Assembly: GCA_964482495.1 (NCBI GenBank)
Contig: CAYZXS010000014.1
Span: forward strand, 1-64,000
Source: J029 sp964482495
GTDB taxonomy: Bacteria > Planctomycetota > UBA1135
DNA length: 64,000 nucleotides
Direction of reading: 5' to 3'
Part shown: piece by piece, positions 8,549-17,155 of the stretch
Position numbering within the stretch: the first letter of the stretch is position 1
Layout of the letters: each line of letters starts with the position of its first letter
Notes under the pieces: generated by a model
Database searches by the model: none
What the model was told of the DNA's origin: nothing
What the model saw: only the letters and a program-made list of their open reading frames with translations
Translations under genes and position numbers: made by a program

Positions 8549-9328
8549 ATGAAGCAGTACCTGGACCTCATCCGTCACGTCCTCGAGCACGGCGAGAAGC
8601 GCGGCGACCGGACCGGCACCGGCACCCTGTCCGTCTTCGGCACCCAGAGCCGCTACGACCTCAGGACCGGATTTCCCCTTCTGACGACCAAAAAAGTCCT
8701 TTTTTCGGCCGTTGTGCGGGAGCTGCTCTGGTTCCTGAAGGGCTCCACCAACATCCACGAGGGCCTCAGCGAGCACACCCCGATCTGGGACGCCTGGGCC
8801 GACGCCGACGGCGAGCTCGGCCCGATCTACGGCTACCAGTGGCGCAACTGGGGCGGCCAGGGCCTGGACCAGATCCAGGACGCCATCGACCGGATCAAGA
8901 CCGAGCCGGAGTCGCGGCGGATCATCGTCAACGCCTGGAACGTGGCCGACCTGCCGGAGATGGCGCTGCCCCCCTGCCACACGATGTTCCAGTTCTACGT
9001 CGCCGGCTGCCGGCTGGACTGCCAGCTCTACCAGCGCTCGGCCGACCTGGCGCTGGGCGTGCCCTTCAACATCGCCAGCTACGCCCTGCTGATGATCCTG
9101 GTGGCGCAGGAGTGCGGGCTCGAGCCCGGCGTCTTCGTCCACACCATCGGCGACGCCCACGTCTACCTGAACCACCGCGAGGGCCTGGAGGAGCAGCTGA
9201 GCCGGACGCCGGGGCCGCTGCCGCGGGTGCGGGTGGCGAAGAAGCCGGTCGACCAGGTGCGCTTCGAGGACGTCGAGCTGATCGATTACCAGCCGGCTCC
9301 CTTCATCAAGTTCCCGATCTCGGTGTGA
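8549..9328 (+). CDS. thyA: Thymidylate synthase
   Basis: The 259-residue product has the complete ThyA signature set: GDRTGTGTLSVFG, FPLLTTKKV, GPIYGYQWRNWG, LPPCHTMFQFYV with catalytic Cys143, LYQRSADLALGVPFNIASYALL, and the C-terminal FIKFPISV. It converts dUMP to dTMP, using 5,10-methylene-THF and releasing dihydrofolate. folA follows two bases after the stop, so product recycling is encoded in the same operon. Confidence 0.97.
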   Translation: MKQYLDLIRHVLEHGEKRGDRTGTGTLSVFGTQSRYDLRTGFPLLTTKKVLFSAVVRELLWFLKGSTNIHEGLSEHTPIWDAWADADGELGPIYGYQWRNWGGQGLDQIQDAIDRIKTEPESRRIIVNAWNVADLPEMALPPCHTMFQFYVAGCRLDCQLYQRSADLALGVPFNIASYALLMILVAQECGLEPGVFVHTIGDAHVYLNHREGLEEQLSRTPGPLPRVRVAKKPVDQVRFEDVELIDYQPAPFIKFPISV

Positions 9329-9330
9329 AG

Positions 9331-9846
9331 ATGCGCGAGTTCGAGATCGTGGTGGCGGCGGACGAAGAGGGCGGCATCGGCCGCGACGGCGCGCTCCCCT
9401 GGAGCCTGCCGGGCGACCTGGCGCTGTTCCGCAAGCTGACCACCGGCGACGGCGGCAACACCGTGATCATGGGCCGCCACACCTGGGAGTCGATCCCGGA
9501 GCGCTTCCGGCCGCTGCCGGGCCGGCGCAACGTCGTGCTGTCGCGGCGCGGCGTGCGCGGCCTGCCGGACGGCGTGCTGCAGGCCGACAGCCTGGAGCGA
9601 GGCCTGGAGCAGGCCGACCCCGCGGGCGAGGTCTTCGTCATCGGCGGCGGCGCCGTCTACCGCGAGGCCCTGGCCTTGCCGGCCTGCCGACGGGTCCACC
9701 TCACCCGGGTCGAGGGCTACTTCGACTGCGACACCTTCTTCCCGGCGATCGAGGCCCGGGAGGAGGAGTGGGTCGAGGAGGCCAGCTCCGACACCGTGGC
9801 CGAGCACGGCGCCCGCTACCGCTTCCTGCGTTACGTGCGGCGCTAG
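9331..9846 (+). CDS. folA: Dihydrofolate reductase
   Basis: The 171-residue product has the DHFR N-terminus EIVVAADEEGGIGRDGALPWSLPGD, abbreviated here to its two hallmarks IGRDG and LPW. It also has VIMGRHTWESIPERFRPLPGR, of which GRHTWESIP is the key NADPH-contact segment, and VIGGGAVYREAL. It reduces the dihydrofolate made by ThyA. The start at 9331 directly after thyA gives a canonical N-terminus; the longer open frame upstream is a thyA shadow. It ends tail to tail with the small membrane-protein gene, overlapping it by 4 bases. Confidence 0.95.
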   Translation: MREFEIVVAADEEGGIGRDGALPWSLPGDLALFRKLTTGDGGNTVIMGRHTWESIPERFRPLPGRRNVVLSRRGVRGLPDGVLQADSLERGLEQADPAGEVFVIGGGAVYREALALPACRRVHLTRVEGYFDCDTFFPAIEAREEEWVEEASSDTVAEHGARYRFLRYVRR

Positions 9847-10241
9847 GCCTCCGGAGCAGCTTCGGCCCGCGGCCGGGCGAGCAGCCCGCCGCCGAGGGCG
9901 GCCGCGGGCGTGACCGCGAAACTGACCACCAGCCACCAGCCCGGCAGCGCTTGGGCGTCGGGCAGGCCGGCCAGCATGGCCGCCAACAGCACGATGGCGA
10001 AGCCGAGGGCGTGCCGCAGGTACATCCGGTGGGCGACCGCGGCGGCCACGAAGCCGCCCAGCAGCACCCCGGCGGCGTGGGCGGCCAGCAGCAGCGCCAG
10101 CTCGCCGGTGTCGGTCACGGGCCGGCTCTCGCCGCTGGCCGAGAAGCGCAGGAAGGCCAGCGGCAGACCGCCGCTCATCAGGGTGGTCACCCCGCCGGTG
10201 GCGGCGAAGCCCGCCAGGACCGCGATCACGCTGCGCAGCAT
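9843..10241 (-). CDS. Small integral membrane protein of unknown function
   Basis: The 132-residue product is predicted to have four hydrophobic spans, at roughly residues 4-26 (VIAVLAGFAATGGVTTLM), 47-68 (LALLLAAHAAGVLLGGFVAA), 75-95 and 100-123. Short loops separate them and it ends in a charged tail. The pattern resembles small uncharacterised four-helix membrane proteins. No family was recognised. I chose the ATG at 10241 because the upstream in-frame extension has no membrane or signal character. It overlaps the 3' end of folA by 4 bases. Confidence 0.7.
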   Translation of the reverse strand: MLRSVIAVLAGFAATGGVTTLMSGGLPLAFLRFSASGESRPVTDTGELALLLAAHAAGVLLGGFVAAAVAHRMYLRHALGFAIVLLAAMLAGLPDAQALPGWWLVVSFAVTPAAALGGGLLARPRAEAAPEA

Positions 10242-10341
10242 GCGGCCAGCATAAGAGCGCGAAGCGTGCGGATTCCAGCCCGGGCGGGTCACCGCATGAC
10301 GGGGACGGGATAGCATCGGCTCGCCCGCGTGGCTCCAGCCG

Positions 10342-13300
10342 ATGCTGCTCCCCCTGCTCCTCCTTCCCCTGCTCCAGCTCCCCGACTGGGAGGACCCCCA
10401 GGTCGTCGGCCGCAACAAGGAGGCGCCGCGCGCGATCCTGGTGCCACAGCCGAGCCTGGAGGCGGCGCGCGACGCCGCGCCGGACGAAGAGGGCCGAGTG
10501 GCTTCCCCGTGGCAGCGGTCGCTGAACGGCGCCTGGCGCTTCCACTGGGCGCCGCGGCCGGCGGAGCGGCCGGTGGGCTTCGAGGCCGAGGGCTTCGACG
10601 ACTCCGGCTGGGACACGATCGACGTGCCGTCGTGCTGGCAGATGCGCGGCTATGGCCTGAACCGCTACCTGAACCAGCCCTACACCTTCCCGCCGAACCC
10701 GCCGCACATCCCCCACGACGACAACCCGGTCGGCAGCTACCGGCGCCGCTTCGAGCTGCCGGCGGAGTGGGACGGCCGGCGGGTGCACGTGATCTTCGAG
10801 GGAGTGAAGAGCGCCTTCTCCCTGTGGGTCAACGGGGAGGAGGTCGGCTACTCCGAGGGCGGCATGACGCCGGCGGAATTCGACCTGACCGAGTACCTGC
10901 GGCCGGGCGAGAACCAGATCGCGGCCGAGGTCTACCGCTGGTCCGACGGCAGCTACCTGGAGTGCCAGGACATGTGGCGCTTCAGCGGCATCTACCGCGA
11001 CGTCCGCCTGGTGGCGCTGGCGCCGCTGCACCTGGCCGACGCCTGGGCGCGCTGCGAGTTGGACGAGGACTACCGCGACGCCGTGCTCACCACCTCGGTG
11101 AAGCTGCGGAACCGCGGCGAGGACGCCCTGCCGCGGCAGGTGCGCGTGACCCTGTGGGACGGCGAGCGGCGGGTCGCCGGGGGCGTCGCCGGCAATTTCG
11201 GCCTCCGGGCGGGCGAGGAGCAGGAGCTCGACGTCACCTTCCCCGTGGCCGCGCCGCGGCTGTGGTCGGCGGAGCTGCCCCACCTCTACCGGCTGGTGAT
11301 CGAGGTCACGACCCCAGAGGGGCAGCCGGAGTTCCACGCCTTCGACTTCGGCTTCCGCGAGGTCGAGATCCGCGGCGGCCAGCTCTTGCACAACGGCCAG
11401 CCGATCCTGATCCGCGGCGTCAACCGCCACGAGCACGACCCGGACCATGGCCGCAGCGTGCCCTACTGGCGCATGGTGCAGGACGTCGAGCTGATGAAGC
11501 GCAGCAACGTCAACGCCGTGCGCACCAGCCACTACCCGAACGATCCGCGCTGGTATGAGCTCTGCGACCGCTACGGGCTGTACGTCTTCGACGAGGCCAA
11601 CATCGAGTCGCACGGTATGGGCTACAAGCCGGAGCGGACGCTGGGCAACGACCCTGACTGGGAGCTGGCGCACCTCGACCGCACGATCTCGATGGTCGAG
11701 CGCGACAAGAACCACGCCAGCGTGATCGTCTGGTCGCTGGGCAACGAGGCCGGCGACGGCGTCAACTTCGTCGCCACCAGCGATTGGGTGCATGAGCGCG
11801 ATCCGACCCGCCCGGTGCACTACGAGCGCGCCGGCAGCCGCGAGCACGTCGACATCATCAGCCCGATGTACGCCTCGCCGCAGTGGGTCGAGCGCTGGGC
11901 GCAGCAGGAGCACGACCGGCCGCTGATCCTGTGCGAGTACGCCCACGCCATGGGCAACTCGACCGGCAACCTGAAGGAGTACTGGGAGATCTTCGAGGCC
12001 AACCGCCAGACCCAAGGCGGCTTCATCTGGGATTGGGTCGACCAGGGGCTGCGCAAGGTGTCGGAGCCGAGCTGGGCCGTGGTCGAGTTGGTGCACGGAT
12101 TCGTGGTCGACCTGCACGGGAAGGCCGTGGCCGTGGCGCAGGACGCGCCCGGCGCCCCGCCCGCCAGCCAGGCCTTGCGCGGCTGGCTGCAGCTGGGCCC
12201 CGGCGAGGGCCCCGACCTGGCCGGCGGCCACACCACCCTCGAGGCGTGGGTGCGGCCGGAGCCGGTCGCCGGCCACGCCCCGATCCTGGGCCGCGGCGAC
12301 ACCAACGTCATGCTCAAGACCAGCGGCGACCAGCTCATGTTCTTCGTCTACGACGGCGGCTGGATCACCTGCACCGCGCCGCTGCCCGAGGACTGGCACC
12401 GCAACTGGCACCACGTCGCCGGCAGCTACGACGGCGAGCAGCTGAGGCTGTTCCTGGACCGGCGCGAGGTCGCCCAGCGCGCCCACGCCGGCGCCATCCG
12501 GGCGAGCGCCTCGCCGTGGGCGGTCGGCACCAACTCCGACCACCGCGGCCGCCAGTTCGCGGGCGCCATCGCCGACGCCCGCGTGTGGCTGGAGGCCCTG
12601 CCCGCCGAGCAGCTGGCCCATCCGCGCCCCCCCAGCCACAGCCTGGCCTTGCGCTTCACTTTCGGCCCCGAGCAGCTGGTCCAGACCGACCCCGGCGGCG
12701 AGGAGTTCTGGGCCTACGGCGGCGACTACGGCGACTCCCCCACCGACGGCAACTTCTGCTGCAACGGCGTCGTGCAGCCGGACCGGGAGCCGAACCCGGG
12801 CTTGCATGAGGTGAGCTTCCTCTACCGGGAGATCGATATCGAAGCGGTCGACCTGGCGAAGGGTGAGATCCGGGTCACCAACGAGCACTTCTTCCGGAAC
12901 CTGGAGCGCCTCGAGCTGACCTGGCGAGTCTACGCCGATGGGATTCGAACGCGTGATGACGAGCTCGCGAGCGGCACCATCCGGCCCCTTTCCCTCGCGC
13001 CGAGGGAGTCGAAGCTCGTCCAACTCGAACTCGGCGAGCCGACTCGGCCCGCCCTCGAGTACTCGCTGGGGGTCACCGTACGCCCCCTCGAAGATCCGGG
13101 CGTGGGGACCCTGCCCGGGCGCGCCTATTCGTCCTTCCCCCTCCCCTGGCCAGGGAGCACCGAGGTCTCGGACGCACCTCCAGGCGTGCTCCTCGAGCAG
13201 CCGAAGGCGGGACTCCTGGTCGCCCACGGGCTCGAGGGCTCCTCCCTCGGAGTGCGCCAGGAGGATCGAGGGGAGCTCTCCCTGAGCTGGCTCGGTGAGG

Positions 13301-14139
13301 GCGCCCCGGTCGTCCTCCGCTCTCTGCGGCCGACCTTCTGGCGCGCGCCCACCGACAACGACCGGGGCAACCGGATGCCGACCTGGGCCGGCCCCTGGCG
13401 AGAGGCCTACCGCAACAGCGAGATCCTCGAGCGGTCCATCGAACTGGCAGCGGACGGCAGCACCGCCCGCGTCTCCAGCTCGGGTAGAGACCCGGAAACA
13501 GGGGCGAATTGGAGCTTGACCGCCAGTCCCATCGGCGACCTCGACGTCCTGGTCGAGTACGAAGTCGAGGTCCCCGAGGGCTCACCTCCGGTACCCCGCC
13601 TGGGACTCCGCTTCGAGGTCGACCGGGACTTCGGCAGGGTGGAGTACTACGGCCGTGGCCCCTCCGAGAACTACTCGGACCGCAAGTCCTCCACCCGCAG
13701 GACCTATGGCCAGATGGAAGCCGACCGCCTCGGCCACCCCTACCTCCGCCCGCAGGAGAACGGCCACCGAACGGACACCCGCTGGGTGGCGCTCCTCCGC
13801 CCGCGTCGGGTCGGCCTCCTCTTCGTCGCCCTGGGTCCGCTCATGGAGTTCAACGTCCTGCCCTGGACCACGGAGGACCTAGAGACCGCGCGGCACCCGC
13901 ACGAGCTCCCAGACCGAGACTTCCTCGAGGTCCACCTCGACCACAAGCACATGGGAGTGGGCGGCGACAACTCCTGGGGAGCCAAGCCCCACGAGCCGTA
14001 CCTCATCGGCCCAGGCACCTACCGCTTCCGCTTCCTGATCCGCCAGCTCCGACAGGTCCGAGATCGCCGACCGCTTCCTGGCATCATCGCTGATCTGATC
14101 CAGACCAGTCTGCCCGTACCGGTCCTGACCGAAGAATGA
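10342..14139 (+). CDS. GH2 beta-galactosidase (LacZ-type) with an inserted LamG-like domain, exported
   Basis: The 1265-residue product begins with a short hydrophobic leader (MLLPLLLLPLLQLP). It follows the LacZ plan: GH2 sugar-binding domain (about 60-230), Ig-like domain, and TIM barrel. The acid/base is Glu469 in VWSLGNEAGDG and the nucleophile is Glu532 in LILCEYAHAMGNSTG. The barrel is interrupted after GGFIWDWVDQGL by about 210 residues (roughly 575-785) that look like a LamG/concanavalin-type sandwich (TLEAWVRPEP, WHHVAGSYDGEQLRLFLD). It resumes at FWAYGGDYGD. The C-terminal beta-galactosidase small-chain domain follows. The last third has different codon preference. The TGA overlaps the next gene's ATG. 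Confidence 0.9.
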   Translation: MLLPLLLLPLLQLPDWEDPQVVGRNKEAPRAILVPQPSLEAARDAAPDEEGRVASPWQRSLNGAWRFHWAPRPAERPVGFEAEGFDDSGWDTIDVPSCWQMRGYGLNRYLNQPYTFPPNPPHIPHDDNPVGSYRRRFELPAEWDGRRVHVIFEGVKSAFSLWVNGEEVGYSEGGMTPAEFDLTEYLRPGENQIAAEVYRWSDGSYLECQDMWRFSGIYRDVRLVALAPLHLADAWARCELDEDYRDAVLTTSVKLRNRGEDALPRQVRVTLWDGERRVAGGVAGNFGLRAGEEQELDVTFPVAAPRLWSAELPHLYRLVIEVTTPEGQPEFHAFDFGFREVEIRGGQLLHNGQPILIRGVNRHEHDPDHGRSVPYWRMVQDVELMKRSNVNAVRTSHYPNDPRWYELCDRYGLYVFDEANIESHGMGYKPERTLGNDPDWELAHLDRTISMVERDKNHASVIVWSLGNEAGDGVNFVATSDWVHERDPTRPVHYERAGSREHVDIISPMYASPQWVERWAQQEHDRPLILCEYAHAMGNSTGNLKEYWEIFEANRQTQGGFIWDWVDQGLRKVSEPSWAVVELVHGFVVDLHGKAVAVAQDAPGAPPASQALRGWLQLGPGEGPDLAGGHTTLEAWVRPEPVAGHAPILGRGDTNVMLKTSGDQLMFFVYDGGWITCTAPLPEDWHRNWHHVAGSYDGEQLRLFLDRREVAQRAHAGAIRASASPWAVGTNSDHRGRQFAGAIADARVWLEALPAEQLAHPRPPSHSLALRFTFGPEQLVQTDPGGEEFWAYGGDYGDSPTDGNFCCNGVVQPDREPNPGLHEVSFLYREIDIEAVDLAKGEIRVTNEHFFRNLERLELTWRVYADGIRTRDDELASGTIRPLSLAPRESKLVQLELGEPTRPALEYSLGVTVRPLEDPGVGTLPGRAYSSFPLPWPGSTEVSDAPPGVLLEQPKAGLLVAHGLEGSSLGVRQEDRGELSLSWLGEGAPVVLRSLRPTFWRAPTDNDRGNRMPTWAGPWREAYRNSEILERSIELAADGSTARVSSSGRDPETGANWSLTASPIGDLDVLVEYEVEVPEGSPPVPRLGLRFEVDRDFGRVEYYGRGPSENYSDRKSSTRRTYGQMEADRLGHPYLRPQENGHRTDTRWVALLRPRRVGLLFVALGPLMEFNVLPWTTEDLETARHPHELPDRDFLEVHLDHKHMGVGGDNSWGAKPHEPYLIGPGTYRFRFLIRQLRQVRDRRPLPGIIADLIQTSLPVPVLTEE

Positions 14140-15392
14140 ACCGCCGCACCGCCCTCCTCCTCCCCGTCGCCGCCGGCCTCGCCGCCGGCCTGCTCTCCGC
14201 CGTCTTCTCCTCCTGCGCCACGGGCGGCTCCGGCCCCTACCGGGACGCCCCGACCGAGGCCCGCTGGTGGAAGGGCAACACCCACACCCACACGCTGTGG
14301 AGCGACGGCGACGGCGCGCCGGAGCTGGTGACGGACTGGTACGCCTCCAACGGCTACGACTTCCTGGTGCTGTCGGACCACAACGTCTTCCTCGATCACG
14401 ACAAGTGGTTCGCCGTGAAGGACGGCACCCGGTTGACCCAGGACCGCGTCGACCAGCTCCAAGAGCGCTTCGGCAAGGGCAGCGTCGAGCTGCGGGCCCG
14501 TGACGGCCTCACCGAGATGCGGCTCAAGACCCTGCCGGAGCTGAAGCAACGCTTCGAGCAGCCGGGGCGCTTCCTGCTCATCCCCGGCGAAGAGGTCACC
14601 GACGAGGCCGAGGGCCGGCCGGTGCACCTCAATGGCATCAACCTCGCCGGGCTGGTGAAGCCGCGGGGCGGAGCGACCGTCGCCGAGGCGGTGCAGGCCG
14701 ACCTCGACGCCATCGCCGCCCACGGCCGCGAGCACGGGCGGACCGTGCTCGGCCACGTCAACCACCCCAACTTCGGCTGGGCCTTCACCGTCGCCGACCT
14801 GGCCCAGATCCGCGGCGAGCGCTTCTTCGAGGTCTACAACGGCCACCGCGGCGTCCGCAACCACGGCGACGCCAACCACCCCTCGACCGAGGCCATGTGG
14901 GACCAGGCCAACGCCATCCGCCAGGCCGAGCTCGGCCTGCCGCCGCTCTACGGCCTGGCCACCGACGACGCCCACGAGTACCACGCCAACGGCACCAGCG
15001 TGCCGGGCCGCGGCTGGGTCATGGTGCGCGCGGCCGAGCTGACCCCCGAGGCCATCGTCCAGGCGATGAAGGCGGGCGAGTACTACGCCTCGAGCGGCGT
15101 CACCCTGGAGGACGTCCGCGCCGACGACGCCGGCATGACCGTCACCGTCGCCGCCGAGCAGGGGCTCAGCTACACCACCCGCTTCCTCGGCAGCCGCCGC
15201 CACCCGGACGGCCGCCTCGAGGTCGGGGGCGTGCTGGCCGAGACCACCGACAACCCGGCCCGCTACGCCTTCGCCGGCGACGAGCTCTCGGTGCGGGCGG
15301 TGGTGACCAGCTCCCGCCTCCACCCCAACCCCTACGCCGAAGGGGACCACGAGACCGCCTGGGTGCAGCCCGTGGTCCCGCCGCGGCGCTGA
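14136..15392 (+). CDS. PHP-domain lipoprotein (putative phosphoesterase)
   Basis: The 418-residue product has a lipoprotein-type signal with Cys in AVFSSCATGG near residue 28. A PHP domain follows, with WWKGNTHTHTLWSDGDG (metal-binding His cluster), DFLVLSDHN, LIPGEEV and LGHVNHPNFGW. PHP proteins are metal-dependent phosphoesterases, but the substrate here is unknown. Secreted PHP proteins often sit in polysaccharide-use loci. Its ATG overlaps the GH2 stop (ATGA), so it is co-translated with the beta-galactosidase and may act in the same glycan pathway. That link is inference. Confidence 0.85.
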   Translation: MNRRTALLLPVAAGLAAGLLSAVFSSCATGGSGPYRDAPTEARWWKGNTHTHTLWSDGDGAPELVTDWYASNGYDFLVLSDHNVFLDHDKWFAVKDGTRLTQDRVDQLQERFGKGSVELRARDGLTEMRLKTLPELKQRFEQPGRFLLIPGEEVTDEAEGRPVHLNGINLAGLVKPRGGATVAEAVQADLDAIAAHGREHGRTVLGHVNHPNFGWAFTVADLAQIRGERFFEVYNGHRGVRNHGDANHPSTEAMWDQANAIRQAELGLPPLYGLATDDAHEYHANGTSVPGRGWVMVRAAELTPEAIVQAMKAGEYYASSGVTLEDVRADDAGMTVTVAAEQGLSYTTRFLGSRRHPDGRLEVGGVLAETTDNPARYAFAGDELSVRAVVTSSRLHPNPYAEGDHETAWVQPVVPPRR

Positions 15393-15413
15393 GCCGCGAC
15401 TGCCGCCGCGCGG

Positions 15414-17063
15414 TCAATCCTGGCCGAAGGTCGGGCTCAGGTCCTCGTCGAAGGCGGCGCTCCAGCCCCAACGCACGGTGGCTTCCTGGCCGGGGCGCAG
15501 CTTGAGGCGCCAGCGCCACAGGCCCTTCTCCTCGCGGTCCTCGAGGTCCTCCTCGCCGGCCAAGGCGGCCGGCTGCATGCCCTCCGGGGTGATGACGATG
15601 CGCTCGTCGCGCGACACCGGCAGCGCCTCCTCGACCAGGATGGTCACCGGCTTGGGCGCCGAGGCGCTCAGCTTGAGGGTGGTCTCCCACGCCCGCCGCA
15701 GCTTGACCGTGTCCGAGAACACGCCAGGCTCGTCGCGCTCGTCGAGCACCTGCTCGTACTCCACCACCAAGTTCGGGTCGAGGCCGAGGTTGAGCCAGGT
15801 CGAGTCGCCCGGGCGCAGCATCGGGAAGCCGGCCTTGCCGAGGAAGTCGGGGCCGAGGAAGATCCGCGCCTCTCCCGGCAACAGCGGCGCGTCGGCGGCG
15901 CTGGTGACCTCGGCCCGCAGGTAGGCCTCGAGGCTCAGCGACGGCAGCAGGTAGCGCTCGGGGTGCACGTCCAGCGGCACCTGCACCAGCGGGAAGGTCT
16001 TGGGTTCGTCGTCGGCCGGTACCGTCACCCGCTCGGGCAGGGTGAACTGCTGGCTCAGGCCGTAGTCCTGGACCGAGACCACCGGGGCGGCCTCGAAGGC
16101 CTCCTCGTCGAGGTCCTCGGCCTCGTAGGCCACGCCGGCCGAGGGCGCCATCGCGGCGGTGTCCGCGCCGACGTACCCCAGCTCCGAGAGCATCGCCCGG
16201 CCGCGGCGCTTCTCGCTCCAGCCCAGCGACACCCAGCGCTTGGGCAGCACCGGCGGGTCCAAGCCGACGTGCGGGCGGGCGGTGCTCAGCACCATCACCG
16301 CGTCCTCCCAGTCCTCCTCGGTGCTCTGGCGGATCTCGCCCGTCAGGCCGACGTCGACCCGGGTCAGGCCGGGGTCGAGCCGGACCTCGTAGATCGGCCG
16401 CCAGCTGGCCCCGTGGACCAGGTACTGGAGCCGCAGCCGCGACTGGCCGGCGCGCTCGAAGAACAGGTTCACGCGGGCCTGCTGGTAGGGTCGCGCCGCC
16501 GAGCCGCGGCCGCCGAGCTGGCGCTCGAGGTCCTCGATCTCGGCCCGCAGCCGCTTCAGCTCGCGCTCGCGGCTGATCTCGCGCTGGTCGAGCTCGCTGC
16601 TCTTCTCCGAGACGAAGTCCAGCAGCTGGCTGAGCACCGCCGGGTCGAGCTGCTCCCACTTCTGGACCGCGCTGGTGGCGGCGCTGATCACGCCCTGGCC
16701 GGCCTCGATCGCCGCGGCCTCGCTCCCCAGCTCGCGGACCTGGTCCGCCAGCGCGTCCAGGCGCGCCCGCAGCCGGTCGCGCTCGGTCCCGGCCAGCTCG
16801 CCGGAGCGGCGCTGCATCTGCAGCCCCTGGACCACCGCCGAGCCCGCGTCGAGCTTGGCCTGGAAGGAGGACGGGTCGGCGCCGACCGGCAGCGGGCCGA
16901 GCACCACGGTCACCGGACCGGGTTCGCTGGCTTCGACCGCGAAGCTGCGCTCGACCAGGGCCTGGCCGGCGTAGACGGTCACCCGGTCGATGTGCGAGTC
17001 GACGGTCTGGGCCTCGGGGGCCTGGGCCAGGCCCAGGGGGATCATCAGGAGGATCGGAATCAT
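15414..17063 (-). CDS. MuiA-family protein (DUF4140/DUF4139), secreted or periplasmic
   Basis: The 549-residue product starts with a short signal peptide (MIPILLMIPLGLAQA). It then has an N-terminal DUF4140-like segment (IDRVTVYAGQALVERSF), a central coiled coil (about 95-190), and a DUF4139-like beta-rich half beginning LQYLVHGASWRPIYEVRLD. This is the layout of the 'mucoidy inhibitor A' family. The molecular function is unknown; the Aeromonas founding member affects surface mucoidy. It diverges from the large gluzincin-like gene across about 90 bases. Confidence 0.85.
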   Translation of the reverse strand: MIPILLMIPLGLAQAPEAQTVDSHIDRVTVYAGQALVERSFAVEASEPGPVTVVLGPLPVGADPSSFQAKLDAGSAVVQGLQMQRRSGELAGTERDRLRARLDALADQVRELGSEAAAIEAGQGVISAATSAVQKWEQLDPAVLSQLLDFVSEKSSELDQREISRERELKRLRAEIEDLERQLGGRGSAARPYQQARVNLFFERAGQSRLRLQYLVHGASWRPIYEVRLDPGLTRVDVGLTGEIRQSTEEDWEDAVMVLSTARPHVGLDPPVLPKRWVSLGWSEKRRGRAMLSELGYVGADTAAMAPSAGVAYEAEDLDEEAFEAAPVVSVQDYGLSQQFTLPERVTVPADDEPKTFPLVQVPLDVHPERYLLPSLSLEAYLRAEVTSAADAPLLPGEARIFLGPDFLGKAGFPMLRPGDSTWLNLGLDPNLVVEYEQVLDERDEPGVFSDTVKLRRAWETTLKLSASAPKPVTILVEEALPVSRDERIVITPEGMQPAALAGEEDLEDREEKGLWRWRLKLRPGQEATVRWGWSAAFDEDLSPTFGQD

Positions 17064-17155
17064 GGCGTGCTCGAACGGGTCGTCCCTGGATCAACGATGC
17101 CACGGCGGCGGTCGTGGCCAAAATCCGCGCCCGATCCCCGGCTAAGATCGGTTCG

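Noticed and set aside
9286..13227. A 1313-codon minus-strand ORF over folA and the GH2 gene
   Set aside because: It is antisense to two confidently identified genes and its translation is low-complexity Val/Ala/Gly/Arg sequence.
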